The notes under the pieces are model-generated. The model was not told the DNA's origin, did not search any database, and saw only the letters and a program-made list of their open reading frames with translations. A DNA stretch of 64,000 nucleotides. It comes from an uncultured Bacteroidales bacterium (GTDB lineage: Bacteria > Bacteroidota > Bacteroidia > Bacteroidales > F082). The position numbers were made by a program, and so were the translations under genes. The stretch lies in NCBI GenBank assembly GCA_900317055.1, contig ONFF01000015.1, positions 1 through 64,000 on the forward strand, in the 5' to 3' direction. Shown here piece by piece: positions 1-9,285 of the stretch; the first letter of the stretch is position 1, and the number at the start of each line of letters is the position of its first letter.

Positions 1-3000
1 GTCTCTCCAGCGGCCACCTCTGTAAGTGGAGTTGCCATTCTGTGACTTGATGACAGTACCGGCCGGGTCAGACAAAGCGGCAACGAGGGCGTTTTGCAGA
101 TCTTCTTTGGTGATTTCGACATAGGTCGACACCCAGTTCGTGCCTGCGGCCAGTTCGATGGTCTGAGTGACAGTCTGAGAAGTTTCTTCCTTCACATAGA
201 GATAAACAGGGTGTTGAGAAGCTGAACTATAGCACGAGAACAGATTGGCACTGCTGTTATATTGCATCACATTACGGTTGCTACTTTGAGATGCAACAAT
301 ACTGGCAATATTATCGGTATCGAAAGTAATTTCCCATTCGCCATTATGATCGCTATCAAGTTCAGATTCTGTCTTCAAATGATTTGAACCAGAAGCTGCA
401 GCGTAGAGATAGCCAGGCGTTCTTGCATCATAGATGGAGTAGAATCCATCAGCGGCAAGACTACTTATAGTGAACTCGTAAACCTCTTCACTTGACACAG
501 TAGCTGTTGTACCATTAACAGCAATTCCTACAGCAGCACGGTTGTTGTTATTCTGTTGACCCATAGCATAATAATTACCATCACCTTGGCCGACAATGAT
601 ATAGGTCTTGCCTGACTCGATAGTCGTAGCCAAAGTATAGGTGGCAGGCTCGAATGGAGGCACATAGGCAGCCTGTGTAACAGTGACCAAATCGGAATAG
701 ACATACACTGCTGGTGGAACCAACGCCCCATCTCTGCTCTTTAGGTCAACATCATCAAGCACAGCCCCGTCTCCAACCTTGAAATAAGCTATGCGAGCTT
801 CACCTGTATTGGCTTGGACGACATAATGAACATTGTAATCGGAATCGAGTTCAGCAGTAATCCAGTCGTAAGTGGCATTGGTTACACCATCTGCAGCATA
901 GAAATACACATCACAGTAGCTACCCGAAAAGTTCTGGTAGGTCACATTGACACTGCCTTCACCACCTTCAGCAGCCACTTCAATGTTATAAGTGTCAAGC
1001 GTAATAGAAGACTCGGGCTCAGTGTATCCGTTAAGCGCAATATTACCCAAACCGACATTGCCGGATGCTTTATTGGTATAAATCCACTTGATGTAGCGGA
1101 CATTTTCGCCCAAGTTGGGGAACTCTTCATCTTGAGTACCAATAATTTCAGTGTAGACAGCCAAATCGGTATAAGTTACGCCGTCCTCAGAAGTCTGCAC
1201 AGTGAAGGTGCCGCCTGAGAAACTGTTGTTCTTGATTTTGAAAGTGAGAGTGCCAGGACGCTCGTTGAACTGAAGCAGCAACCAGTCGCCAGTGTCATTA
1301 AATTTCAGATAGGGAGCGCTGTTATAATCACTGCCCAAACCTTCCTGGTAGAGACCGTCAGTTTCTTCAATGGCTGCTATACCTAGGTTGAATTCGAAGG
1401 GCAATTCAGCATAGGTAGGAGCCACGTATGCTGCTTGGTTGATAGTGACAAGGTTGGAATAGATGTTGCCAGAATACACCTTTAAATAAGCCGTGCGAGC
1501 TTCACCATTGTTGGCACTTACGGTATAGGCAATGTTATCTTCATCGTTAACTTCAGCATCAATCCAGTCGTAGGAAACAGCTTCTCCTTCGGCATCACAG
1601 AAATAGATATTTGCAACAATCTCGTCAATGTTTTGATACGTCACCCCAATAGTGCCTTCAGCACCTACAGCGGGTACATTAACAGTAGCAGTAGAAACGG
1701 CAATAGAAGGCTCAGCAACTTCCTCAATATCATTGGCACTGCGAGGAAGTATCTCCTTAGTGTTGTTATATTGCTGATACACACCTGTGATGTTGTAGAT
1801 CTTACCATTTTCAAGGGGTTCGAAAGCATATAGCGAATTGTAAACTTGAAGGGTAGTCGTGCCATCTGTAAGATAATACTTGTTATTGTTCACGCTACAA
1901 GTCAGGCCATCAAAATAGACCAAAGCACCCGTGTTGACACCCGCAAGGTCAGCCATAGCAATGCTGGTTGTTGTGACAGTACCTCCTTCCGTAATCGTCA
2001 GGTCTGTGGCCGTCACATTGAGAAGTTCTGCAAAGCCATTGTATTTCTTCAAGGTGCAAGACACGGCAGCACCCGAAAGGATGCTACCTGCCGAATAGAC
2101 TTGATCCAAGCCTCCGTTATTATCAAAAATGACAAAACCGTTGCCGTTGTTATCGGTGACAAACACGTTCTTGCCATTGGAGGTAACACCAGAAACCACC
2201 CAATTGTTAAAGGTAACCAAAACATTTGTTTCAGTATCTGTAGCGGCAGCAAACAAAGCAGGAATGGTTGTATAACTTTCAGATACACCCGCTTGAGTAA
2301 CCGTGACATCCTCGGTGGCTAAGATTTCGTTATTCTTCACATAATTCAGCGTAACGGTGGCAGTACGAACTGTGGTTGTGTTATTGGCATCGCAGGTGAA
2401 AGGGATGGAGTTGGCACCAACTGCGCCAAGCACAAAGTTGCTAATAGTGGCACCCGTGGCAACTACCGTCTCCAATGTTGCACCTTCCACTGTGTTGCCG
2501 ATGGTATAAGTTATATCACCAGAAGTGGCAGTATAGTCAATGCTTACATTATCAGCAGTTATGACGGGGTCAGGAGTTGCGTTCAAATCAACGGTAACGA
2601 CAATTTGAGTGGCACGAACTTGAGCTCCTGAGGCTGTGAATGAAACCTCTTGAGCGCTACCTGTCCATGTGCCATTGTTTCCATCGGTAGTAAAGCCTGC
2701 CATATCACCAAAACCACTTGCAGGGTTACCTGATGTACAAGTAAACACAATACTAGTAATTGTGCCATTTTGAGTGCTGAAAGTAGTGTTGGAATTCTTG
2801 TAGAGTCGGTATTCAGAACCATTGCCAAGGATACCATTGTCACAAGTAAAGGTCACGCCATCCTTGGTAATAGAGCCTGCTCCAGCGGAAACATTATTCA
2901 AATCCTTATCTACAGCAGCAACAAATGTCACATCACCACCTGTGAAAGGAGTGCTATCGGTAACAACAAACGAATAAGTGGTTGAAGAAGGAAGATATTG

Positions 3001-3765
3001 TCCTCCAACACCGGCATAGGCGGCGGTGATAGTAGTAGTACCTGCGGCAACAAGTGTCACCTCACCATTTGAATCGATAGTAGCAACATTTTCATCGCTG
3101 GATGACCAAGTGACAATAGCACCTGCGATGGCTTGACCATCAGCCGTACTCACCGTTGCACTCAACGAACCAGCCTCTGTGGTGGTGTAAACATCGGTGT
3201 TGGTGATGCCCGCATCATCAATAGCGACTTGAGTAGCAACGGCCGTTGAAGTGCTGGCTGAGAAATTAATAGTGGCGCTTTCAATACCCACCTGATTTGA
3301 AGAACTACTAAAGGTAATTCTGACAGCATTTGTTCCTTCAGGCAAAGAAGAGCTGGAAATAGTAAAATTGTTGGAAGTAACATTTGTTGAGGTGAAGTTG
3401 GATCCACCATCAGTGCTGTAATGCAAAGTGATAGTTTGGGCTTTGGTTCCCCACTGACGGCAAACAAAAGTAGCCGAAGTGATGTTATTTGTTAAATCAT
3501 TGAGCACCAAGGAAACCGGTTGTCCTTTAGTTACAGGAATGTCAGTAATCGTTTGAGTGTTTCTGTTTGCAGCAGCAAAAGTAACTGTAGCATCATCATA
3601 CTCAACAACATGTTGTGAATAAGACGATCCCCATTGATTAAAATCAGGAATTTCAGAAAAGTCATAAGTGACTTCTGTTCTTGTTTGTCCCCTCATCCCC
3701 ATCGGAATGGCGAGGAACGCTAGCAGCGCGAAAGCCGCTGCCAGGATTGTAAATCTCTTTTTCAT
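1..3765 (-). CDS. large secreted Ig-like/BACON-like repeat protein (3' end outside window)
   Basis: The frame stays open from ATG 3765 to the window edge, giving 1255 codons with no stop. The N-terminus is a signal peptide (MKKRFTILAAAFALLAFLAI, then cleavage near GQ). A discoidin/jelly-roll-like segment follows, then a Big_2-type Ig repeat with WSSSDENVATIDSNGEV, then several BACON-like repeats carrying VTYQN and YDWI motifs. The last visible part, AGTNWVSTYVEITKEDLQ, is common in Bacteroidales surface proteins. The protein is probably exported, but its C-terminus, where a T9SS sorting domain would lie, is not visible. BACON and Big_2 domains usually serve adhesion or spacing. No enzymatic motif was seen. 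The export call is good; the specific role is unknown. Confidence 0.85.
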   Translation of the reverse strand, partial: MKKRFTILAAAFALLAFLAIPMGMRGQTRTEVTYDFSEIPDFNQWGSSYSQHVVEYDDATVTFAAANRNTQTITDIPVTKGQPVSLVLNDLTNNITSATFVCRQWGTKAQTITLHYSTDGGSNFTSTNVTSNNFTISSSSLPEGTNAVRITFSSSSNQVGIESATINFSASTSTAVATQVAIDDAGITNTDVYTTTEAGSLSATVSTADGQAIAGAIVTWSSSDENVATIDSNGEVTLVAAGTTTITAAYAGVGGQYLPSSTTYSFVVTDSTPFTGGDVTFVAAVDKDLNNVSAGAGSITKDGVTFTCDNGILGNGSEYRLYKNSNTTFSTQNGTITSIVFTCTSGNPASGFGDMAGFTTDGNNGTWTGSAQEVSFTASGAQVRATQIVVTVDLNATPDPVITADNVSIDYTATSGDITYTIGNTVEGATLETVVATGATISNFVLGAVGANSIPFTCDANNTTTVRTATVTLNYVKNNEILATEDVTVTQAGVSESYTTIPALFAAATDTETNVLVTFNNWVVSGVTSNGKNVFVTDNNGNGFVIFDNNGGLDQVYSAGSILSGAAVSCTLKKYNGFAELLNVTATDLTITEGGTVTTTSIAMADLAGVNTGALVYFDGLTCSVNNNKYYLTDGTTTLQVYNSLYAFEPLENGKIYNITGVYQQYNNTKEILPRSANDIEEVAEPSIAVSTATVNVPAVGAEGTIGVTYQNIDEIVANIYFCDAEGEAVSYDWIDAEVNDEDNIAYTVSANNGEARTAYLKVYSGNIYSNLVTINQAAYVAPTYAELPFEFNLGIAAIEETDGLYQEGLGSDYNSAPYLKFNDTGDWLLLQFNERPGTLTFKIKNNSFSGGTFTVQTSEDGVTYTDLAVYTEIIGTQDEEFPNLGENVRYIKWIYTNKASGNVGLGNIALNGYTEPESSITLDTYNIEVAAEGGEGSVNVTYQNFSGSYCDVYFYAADGVTNATYDWITAELDSDYNVHYVVQANTGEARIAYFKVGDGAVLDDVDLKSRDGALVPPAVYVYSDLVTVTQAAYVPPFEPATYTLATTIESGKTYIIVGQGDGNYYAMGQQNNNNRAAVGIAVNGTTATVSSEEVYEFTISSLAADGFYSIYDARTPGYLYAAASGSNHLKTESELDSDHNGEWEITFDTDNIASIVASQSSNRNVMQYNSSANLFSCYSSASQHPVYLYVKEETSQTVTQTIELAAGTNWVSTYVEITKEDLQNALVAALSDPAGTVIKSQNGNSTYRGGRWRD

Positions 3766-3846
3766 TGTGTTGAATGTTTAATGGATTGATATTTAATTGA
3801 TTGTTTGTATTTTACAATTGCCCACAATTATGCAATTTAACGAGCG

Positions 3847-3854
3847 CAAATATA
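3847..3854 (-). promoter_or_regulatory. Bacteroidota -7 box (TATATTTG) for the Ig-repeat protein
   Basis: The minus strand reads TATATTTG about 80 bases upstream of the ATG at 3765, matching TAnnTTTG exactly. No clear -33 TTG was found. The rest of 3766-3950 is AT-rich with nothing else recognised. Confidence 0.55.
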
Positions 3855-3955
3855 GGGATTAATTGGATAGTATAATGGCAGAGAAATCCGCTTTTTTCGT
3901 TTTTTTATCAACGTTTTATCAACATTGTTGATAACTTTTTTTGAAGCTTTCGTGC

Positions 3956-3987
3956 AAAAAAAAGAGACGGCGCAACGCACCGTCTCT
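3956..3987 (-). terminator. Rho-independent terminator of the M49 peptidase gene
   Basis: On the minus strand an 8-bp stem AGAGACGG/CCGTCTCT with a 9-base loop is followed by a run of T. It lies just after the stop at 4013. The stem sequence resembles the GTAGAGACG palindrome family, so the terminator may derive from such an element. Confidence 0.75.
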
Positions 3988-4012
3988 GATGGATTAATGT
4001 GTGTGACAATGT

Positions 4013-5656
4013 TTACTTCAACAACACCTGCGGTCCCATATTGAAATAGATGTCGGTGGGGATACCGGCTTCATTCACACGGTCGAGGTCGGCCTGCAAT
4101 TCGGGCTTGATGACAGTCATCTCACCCATCCAAGCCTTGGTGGCTTCATAGTCGCCATTGCCTTGGTGTTGAAGGATGTCGCCAGCCAGTTTCTCAACAG
4201 CCACTTTCATCTTTTCGAAATCGATGGCATACTTGCCTTGCTCGTTACGAACAAATGCGCCTTCATTCTGGAAGTAATTGAAGGTAAGCATGTTGGCTTT
4301 GCCGTGGGCACTGGCGGCACCGAAACGCACCGAGCGGAAGATGCCCGCCATGAAGGTGGTGTAGTTGTCTTCCATCGTGGTGTTGGTGTACTCGCCCATC
4401 TCAGCCAGTTTGGTCACGAGATAGAGACCCAATACGTCAGCTTTAGCTTCCTCAAGGGCATTGTACTGGTTACCCAGAGCCTCGCGGACGGTGCCTTTAC
4501 CCGTGATAGTGTTCTTGATGCCCATGCCGTGGGCAGTCTCGTGGAACATCACATTGGCAAAGAAGGCATCAAACTTGATGTGTTCCAGCGACTCGGGGGT
4601 CATCAATTCCTTGGAGATGGGGTCAAGGATCTTGTCGAACTTGGCCTGCATAGCGTTCTTAAGCTGGAGTTTGCGGGTACCGCGTTGCAGCTGCACGCGC
4701 TCATCATTGGGCAGGTTGATGGCAATGGTCTTGCTGTTGGCGTTGCAGTCACCAGCGTAATAAACCACATCATAAGCAGCCAAGTCAACATCAGAGCCAG
4801 GCACTTCTTTCTTGTACTGTGCTGGCACAGGCAACTGCTTCTGCAATTTAGGCACAAATGAGGCATAACGAGCCAGTTGCTTGGTCCACTCTTGGTCCTT
4901 GACAAGGATAAAGGCTTCGTGTGAGGCCTTGATGCCGTAGCGGGCATCAGTGTAGTTTTCGATAGGGCCAATCACCATGTCGATGTTGTTGTTGCGCACA
5001 TCCATCCACTGCATGTCGCTCTCAAGGTAATCATCGGTACGGAGAGCCTGAGCGCGGAGTTTCAGATAGGTGGCAAACTCCTTGTCGCCAGCCAGTTCAG
5101 AGGCTTTATCGAGCAAGGTAGCGGCCTTCTCAATTTGTTCAGCGAAATAGTCGTGATACCACACGCATTTCAATGCGCCATTCTCGTCGCGGACGATCAT
5201 GGTGTATTGGCTGGTCTTGTTCGGGTCGTCGAAGGCATTCCACTCCTCCTCTGTCATGTCGGCAGGATAGAATTGGGCACCAGCAGGTTTTGCACCAATG
5301 CCTTCAACGAAAGGTTTGTTGCCATCAAGGCCATCCCAAGGACCGTAGGCGATAGTGGCCAGCTTCTTGATGTCGGCATTGTCACCGATTTTGGCCATCA
5401 GTTCATCCTTGTCACCATAGTTCTCGTTCCAGAAGAGGCCGTCCATGATGTCGGCGGCTTCGAAGAGCAGCGGCAACATTTGTTTCTCGTTGTCGCTGAG
5501 GTGATCGATTTTGGTTGTCAGAGTGTACTCGGCGTACTTGTCTGACAGGTGAGTTTGTTCTTGAACAGGCTCTTGAACCGGTTCTGGTTTCTTGTTGTCG
5601 CAAGCGGTAAATGCAACGGCTACCATAGCGACTAATGCAAAGTACTTGATTTTCAT
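4013..5656 (-). CDS. M49-like zinc metallopeptidase lipoprotein (DPP III-related)
   Basis: 547 residues. The signal peptide ends in a lipobox (AFTAC), so the protein should be lipid-anchored in the envelope. The zinc motif HETAH is at residues 372-376, and EEAKAD at 402-407 supplies the third ligand. This HExxH plus EExxAD arrangement is seen in the short dipeptidyl-peptidase-III-related proteins of family M49; classical DPP III has HExxxH. The likely role is cleavage of short peptides in the periplasm or at the surface. It is a single gene with its own terminator. The family call is good; substrate and exact activity are inferred. Confidence 0.85.
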   Translation of the reverse strand: MKIKYFALVAMVAVAFTACDNKKPEPVQEPVQEQTHLSDKYAEYTLTTKIDHLSDNEKQMLPLLFEAADIMDGLFWNENYGDKDELMAKIGDNADIKKLATIAYGPWDGLDGNKPFVEGIGAKPAGAQFYPADMTEEEWNAFDDPNKTSQYTMIVRDENGALKCVWYHDYFAEQIEKAATLLDKASELAGDKEFATYLKLRAQALRTDDYLESDMQWMDVRNNNIDMVIGPIENYTDARYGIKASHEAFILVKDQEWTKQLARYASFVPKLQKQLPVPAQYKKEVPGSDVDLAAYDVVYYAGDCNANSKTIAINLPNDERVQLQRGTRKLQLKNAMQAKFDKILDPISKELMTPESLEHIKFDAFFANVMFHETAHGMGIKNTITGKGTVREALGNQYNALEEAKADVLGLYLVTKLAEMGEYTNTTMEDNYTTFMAGIFRSVRFGAASAHGKANMLTFNYFQNEGAFVRNEQGKYAIDFEKMKVAVEKLAGDILQHQGNGDYEATKAWMGEMTVIKPELQADLDRVNEAGIPTDIYFNMGPQVLLK

Positions 5657-5784
5657 AATGTATGATTTAAATTAAACTAATAATTCTTCTATTTGGGATT
5701 CCTTTAGGAAATGAAGTCAATGTCTATTTCAATTTGCGGTAGTGCAAGTCACGAAAGGTATGTTACCCTAACGAGATTGTTGCA

Positions 5785-5945
5785 GGCTCTTGAAGCCATG
5801 TCATCCCAGCGATGGGTGGCCAATGGCATGGGATCTATGGTTTCAAGAGCCGTCAAACAAAGGTTATTACCTCATTGTACCGCCTCCCATAGATTCCCTT
5901 CCAACGCACATCCCCATGTTGGAATGACATGGAAGGCTAGCGCTT
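5785..5945. repeat. intergenic imperfect palindrome cluster
   Basis: GGCTCTTGAA (5785-5794) is matched by TTCAAGAGCC (5842-5851). Further halves, CCATGTCATCCCA near 5796 and TGGAATGACATGG near 5920, are roughly complementary. The 290-bp gap 5657-5946 holds only this element and no convincing gene. It is one of several distinct palindromic families in the window. Confidence 0.5.
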
Positions 5946-5946
5946 A

Positions 5947-7089
5947 CTAACATCCAATTGCCCTCGAAATCACCAAGCGGAGGATTTCGGAGGTGCCTTC
6001 GCCGATTTGCAGGATGCGCTGGTCGCGATAGAAGCGTTCCATATCGAACTCCTTCAGCAGGCCATGACCGCCCATCACTTGAACGGCTTTGTCGCAGACC
6101 TCAGCTGCCACTTCGGAGCAATACAACTTCGCCATCGCCGCCTCCTTGCCGAAAGGACGGTGCTGGTCTTTGAGCCAGCAAGCATGATAGAGCAGTCCTC
6201 GTGCAGCTTCAATCTTCATGGCCATGTCGGCCAACTTGAAACTCACGGCCTGGAACTTGCATACAGGCTTACCAAACTGCACACGCTTCTTGGAATATGC
6301 CAAGGCCATCTCGTAGGCACCTTGTGCACAACCCAGACCCATGGCAGCTATCGACAAGCGGCCTGAATCAAGCGTGGCAAGCATAATATGGGAACCTTCT
6401 CCAGGTTGGCCCAAAATACAATCCTCGGGAAGTTTCACATCATTGAAGATGAGTTTACCCGTGTTGGAGGCACGCCACATCATTTTGTCGTGCATAGGCG
6501 TCTGGGTGAAGCCTTCCCGTTTGTTCTCGACCAACAAAGCCGTAAACTCCGGTTTGCCATCTTTTTCTCCCGAAACAGCCTGCACAGTAGTACCCAGGCT
6601 GATGGGTGTCGCACTGTTGGTGATAAAAATCTTAGAACCATTGAGATGCCAAAACGTGCCGTCAAACTTGGCGGTCGTCTTGGTGCCTCTTGAGTCGCTA
6701 CCTGCGTCTTCCTCGGTCAGGCCGAAACCCCAAAGGCGATCTTTACATAGCTGAGGCAAATACTTGCGTTTCTGTTCCTCTGTGCCGTAGTCTTTAATAG
6801 GGCCGATACCCAAAGAATTGTCGGCAGCAATGGTAGCTGCGGTGGAGCCGTCCACGCGGGCAAGTTCCTCCACAGCGATAATATAACTCAGATTGTCAAG
6901 CCCTTGACCACCGTATTCCTTCGGGACGGTCATGCCCAAGAGACCTTGTTCGGCCATCTTAAGGGTCAAGCCAACATCGAAATGCTGGTCTTCGTCGTTT
7001 TCGCGGGCGACGGGTTTCACTTCCTGTTCGGCGAAGTCGCGCACACGCTGGCGGAGGGCTTCCTGTTCTTTTGTGAGGTCGAAATTCAT
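5947..7089 (-). CDS. acyl-CoA dehydrogenase (short/branched-chain type)
   Basis: 380 residues, the usual length of the family. This FAD flavoprotein oxidises acyl-CoA thioesters to 2-enoyl-CoA and passes electrons to ETF. The N-terminal helical domain (MNFDLTKEQEALRQRVRDF), the middle beta domain with WHLNGSKIFITN, and the C-terminal VMGGHGLLKEFDMER motif are all present. The expected catalytic base is Glu364 in EGTSEI. The gene follows the biotin carboxylase/BCCP gene after 91 bp and probably shares its transcript. That pairing resembles isovaleryl-CoA dehydrogenase with methylcrotonyl-CoA carboxylase alpha, but the chain length preferred cannot be read from the sequence. Confidence 0.93.
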   Translation of the reverse strand: MNFDLTKEQEALRQRVRDFAEQEVKPVARENDEDQHFDVGLTLKMAEQGLLGMTVPKEYGGQGLDNLSYIIAVEELARVDGSTAATIAADNSLGIGPIKDYGTEEQKRKYLPQLCKDRLWGFGLTEEDAGSDSRGTKTTAKFDGTFWHLNGSKIFITNSATPISLGTTVQAVSGEKDGKPEFTALLVENKREGFTQTPMHDKMMWRASNTGKLIFNDVKLPEDCILGQPGEGSHIMLATLDSGRLSIAAMGLGCAQGAYEMALAYSKKRVQFGKPVCKFQAVSFKLADMAMKIEAARGLLYHACWLKDQHRPFGKEAAMAKLYCSEVAAEVCDKAVQVMGGHGLLKEFDMERFYRDQRILQIGEGTSEILRLVISRAIGC

Positions 7090-7102
7090 GTGTTTGTTAT
7101 TT

Positions 7103-7163
7103 GTTAGCTTTCAGCTATCAGCCTTCAGCTTTATAACACCAATACTGATAGCTGAGGGCTAAC
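7103..7163. repeat. intercistronic 19-bp inverted repeat
   Basis: GTTAGCTTTCAGCTATCAG (7103-7121) is nearly complementary to CTGATAGCTGAGGGCTAAC (7145-7163). The element lies between the carboxylase stop and the dehydrogenase start. It has no T-run, so it is more likely a repeat or RNA-processing hairpin than a terminator. Confidence 0.6.
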
Positions 7164-7180
7164 AGCTGATTACTGAATTA

Positions 7181-9172
7181 TTATTCCAACTCAATTAACT
7201 GCATTTTATTGTCAACCATTTGGCCTTCTTCAACAAAAATCCGTTTCACCTTGGCCTTTCCTGCAGCAACGATATTGTTTTCCATCTTCATTGCTTCCAC
7301 CACCATCATTATCATTCCCTCCTTCACCTCATCGCCTTCCTTAACATTGATTTTCACAACCTTGCCAGGCATAGGCGACACCAATTTCGATTTGTCATTC
7401 ACCGACTCCTTGCATGCATAGTCCAAGGTGTCGTTCAGTTGGTCGGTACGATAGCAATTGAAATTGAGGCCATGGAAATTGATGATGGTCTTCTGTTCAT
7501 TGTTCACCGAACAATACACGGTCTCGGTGCGCCCATTGAGCATAACCTTGAGCTGTCGGTTTTCGTACTGGATAAACTCTACCGCGAAAGGTGTCTCCCC
7601 TACCGTTCCATTAATCCTGCCAGCCTCAGCGTCGCTGATATTGACTGGTATCTTTTTACCTTCCACATCTACGATGAGTTGCATGTGGTAACGCCAATAG
7701 CCGATTTCCTCCCAAACATTTTCAGGTTGATGTTCGACATGCTTTTTGCAGAAGTCATACATCAAGAAAGCGGCCACGATGTCATTCACATTTTGGGCGT
7801 TTCGGCTATCCTCCAATGCTTTGATCAAACCATCCTGATGTGTGGCACAAAACGATGTATCTATCTTATTCTCAATAAAATCCTCGTTTTTTATCACTTC
7901 CCAAAGATAGGCCTTGTTGGTAGTCAAACCTTGGATAATGAATTCCTTCAAGGCACGACGGGCGGTTTCGATGGCACTCTGACGGTCTTTCGCATGACAA
8001 GTCAACTTGGCAATCATCGGGTCATAGGCTTCTGATATCGCGCAAGGCCCATCAATACTGCTGTCGACGCGAGCGCCACGCACTTGGGGTTCATGGTATG
8101 CCGTCACCTTGCCTGGCGTAGGCAGAAAACCATTGGCCGGGTCTTCAGCATAGATACGCAATTCGATGGCATGACCTTGAGGCTGGATGGCCTCTTGCGT
8201 CCAGCCCATCTCTTTCCCTCTCGCGATGCGAATTTGTTCTTCAACAATGTCGATGCCCGTACGCATTTCAGTGACAGGATGCTCCACTTGAATGCGGGTG
8301 TTCATCTCCAAGAAATAGAAACTCAAGTCCTTGTCGACCAAAAACTCCACCGTACCCGCATTATGGTAACCAATCGCTTTGCAAAGCTTGACTGCGGTCT
8401 CACAAATCTGCTGGCGTTTTTCCTCAGTCAGCGTAGGCGACGGTGATTCCTCAATGATTTTCTGGTAGCGGCGTTGTATGGTGCATTCGCGTTCATGCAA
8501 ATGAATGATGTTGCCGTGATGGTCGGCCAAAACCTGCACTTCGATATGACGCGGGGTTTCGATATACTGTTCAATGAAGACCGTGCCGTCGCCAAAATAC
8601 TTCTCAGCCTCACGTGAGGCGCGTTCCAACTCGGATTTCAAATCTTGCTTTTCCCAAACAATGTGCATGCCTTTACCACCACCACCGGCTGCCGCCTTGA
8701 TAAGAACAGGATAAGGCAAAGAATCGGCCATCTGAAGAATTTCTTCATGGCTACCCATCATGCCAAAGGTGACAGGAATACCATGCTTGACGGCAATTTT
8801 CCGGGCTTCTATCTTGTTGCCCATCAATCGCATTGAATTAGCATCAGGGCCAATAAAAATCAAGTTGTTGGCTTCACAAGCTTCGGCCAGTTCGGGACTC
8901 TCGGAGAGAAAACCGTATCCAGGATGAATGGCATCGGCACCCGAATCCAAAGCCGCATCAATGATTTTACGGACATTGAGATAGGTGTCTTTCAAAGTTC
9001 CATTGCCCAAAGGATAAGCCTCGTCAGCCATGCGGCGATATAAGGCATTGGCATCGTTGTCGGCAAAAATCGCGACAGAGGTGATATGCAGTTTCCGCAA
9101 TGTCTTTATGACGCGCACTGCAATTTCGCCTCGATTGGCAACTAACACCTTATTGATTCTTTTGCTGTTCAT
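7181..9172 (-). CDS. acyl-CoA carboxylase biotin carboxylase + BCCP subunit
   Basis: 663 residues from ATG 9172. A longer frame opens at 9214, but the -7 promoter box at 9192-9199 lies inside that extension, so the internal ATG is preferred. The N-terminal biotin carboxylase half has VLVANRGEIAVRVI, the ATP-grasp loop AAAGGGGKGMHIV and EMNTRIQVEHPVTE. The C-terminal biotinyl domain carries the EAMKMEN motif with the biotin lysine at about K629. This fusion is typical of the alpha subunits of propionyl- or methylcrotonyl-CoA carboxylases. The carboxyltransferase (beta) subunit is not in the window. The adjoining acyl-CoA dehydrogenase makes a branched-chain catabolic role likely but unproven. 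Confidence 0.92.
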   Translation of the reverse strand: MNSKRINKVLVANRGEIAVRVIKTLRKLHITSVAIFADNDANALYRRMADEAYPLGNGTLKDTYLNVRKIIDAALDSGADAIHPGYGFLSESPELAEACEANNLIFIGPDANSMRLMGNKIEARKIAVKHGIPVTFGMMGSHEEILQMADSLPYPVLIKAAAGGGGKGMHIVWEKQDLKSELERASREAEKYFGDGTVFIEQYIETPRHIEVQVLADHHGNIIHLHERECTIQRRYQKIIEESPSPTLTEEKRQQICETAVKLCKAIGYHNAGTVEFLVDKDLSFYFLEMNTRIQVEHPVTEMRTGIDIVEEQIRIARGKEMGWTQEAIQPQGHAIELRIYAEDPANGFLPTPGKVTAYHEPQVRGARVDSSIDGPCAISEAYDPMIAKLTCHAKDRQSAIETARRALKEFIIQGLTTNKAYLWEVIKNEDFIENKIDTSFCATHQDGLIKALEDSRNAQNVNDIVAAFLMYDFCKKHVEHQPENVWEEIGYWRYHMQLIVDVEGKKIPVNISDAEAGRINGTVGETPFAVEFIQYENRQLKVMLNGRTETVYCSVNNEQKTIINFHGLNFNCYRTDQLNDTLDYACKESVNDKSKLVSPMPGKVVKINVKEGDEVKEGMIMMVVEAMKMENNIVAAGKAKVKRIFVEEGQMVDNKMQLIELE

Positions 9173-9191
9173 AGAAATCAAAATGATAGCG

Positions 9192-9199
9192 CAAAAATA
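9192..9199 (-). promoter_or_regulatory. -7 box (TATTTTTG) for the carboxylase operon
   Basis: It matches TAnnTTTG exactly and sits 20 bases upstream of ATG 9172, directly after the terminator at 9203-9236. It implies a very short 5' leader and fixes the start codon. Confidence 0.65.
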
Positions 9200-9202
9200 C
9201 AA

Positions 9203-9236
9203 AAAGAAAGACAACCTTTACAGATTGTCTTTCTTT
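9203..9236 (-). terminator. terminator of the propeller protein gene
   Basis: A 12-bp perfect stem, AAAGAAAGACAA (9203-9214) with TTGTCTTTCTTT (9225-9236), is flanked by A/T runs on both sides. It lies downstream of the minus-strand stop at 9286. Confidence 0.75.
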
Positions 9237-9249
9237 TTTGTGATTGTTT

Positions 9250-9277
9250 GAAAAGACGTTGTGCGCAACGTCTCTAC
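9250..9277 (-). repeat. family-A palindrome (GTAGAGACG type), intergenic copy
   Basis: A 28-bp imperfect palindrome; the minus strand begins GTAGAGACGTTGCG. It has the same outer sequence and length as the copies at 19647-19674, 32940-32967 and 50415-50442. Confidence 0.65.
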
Positions 9278-9285
9278 GAACAACA

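Noticed and set aside
5711-5950. 79-codon frame in the gap before the acyl-CoA dehydrogenase
   Set aside because: It lies inside a palindromic repeat cluster, has no promoter box and no recognisable protein features.
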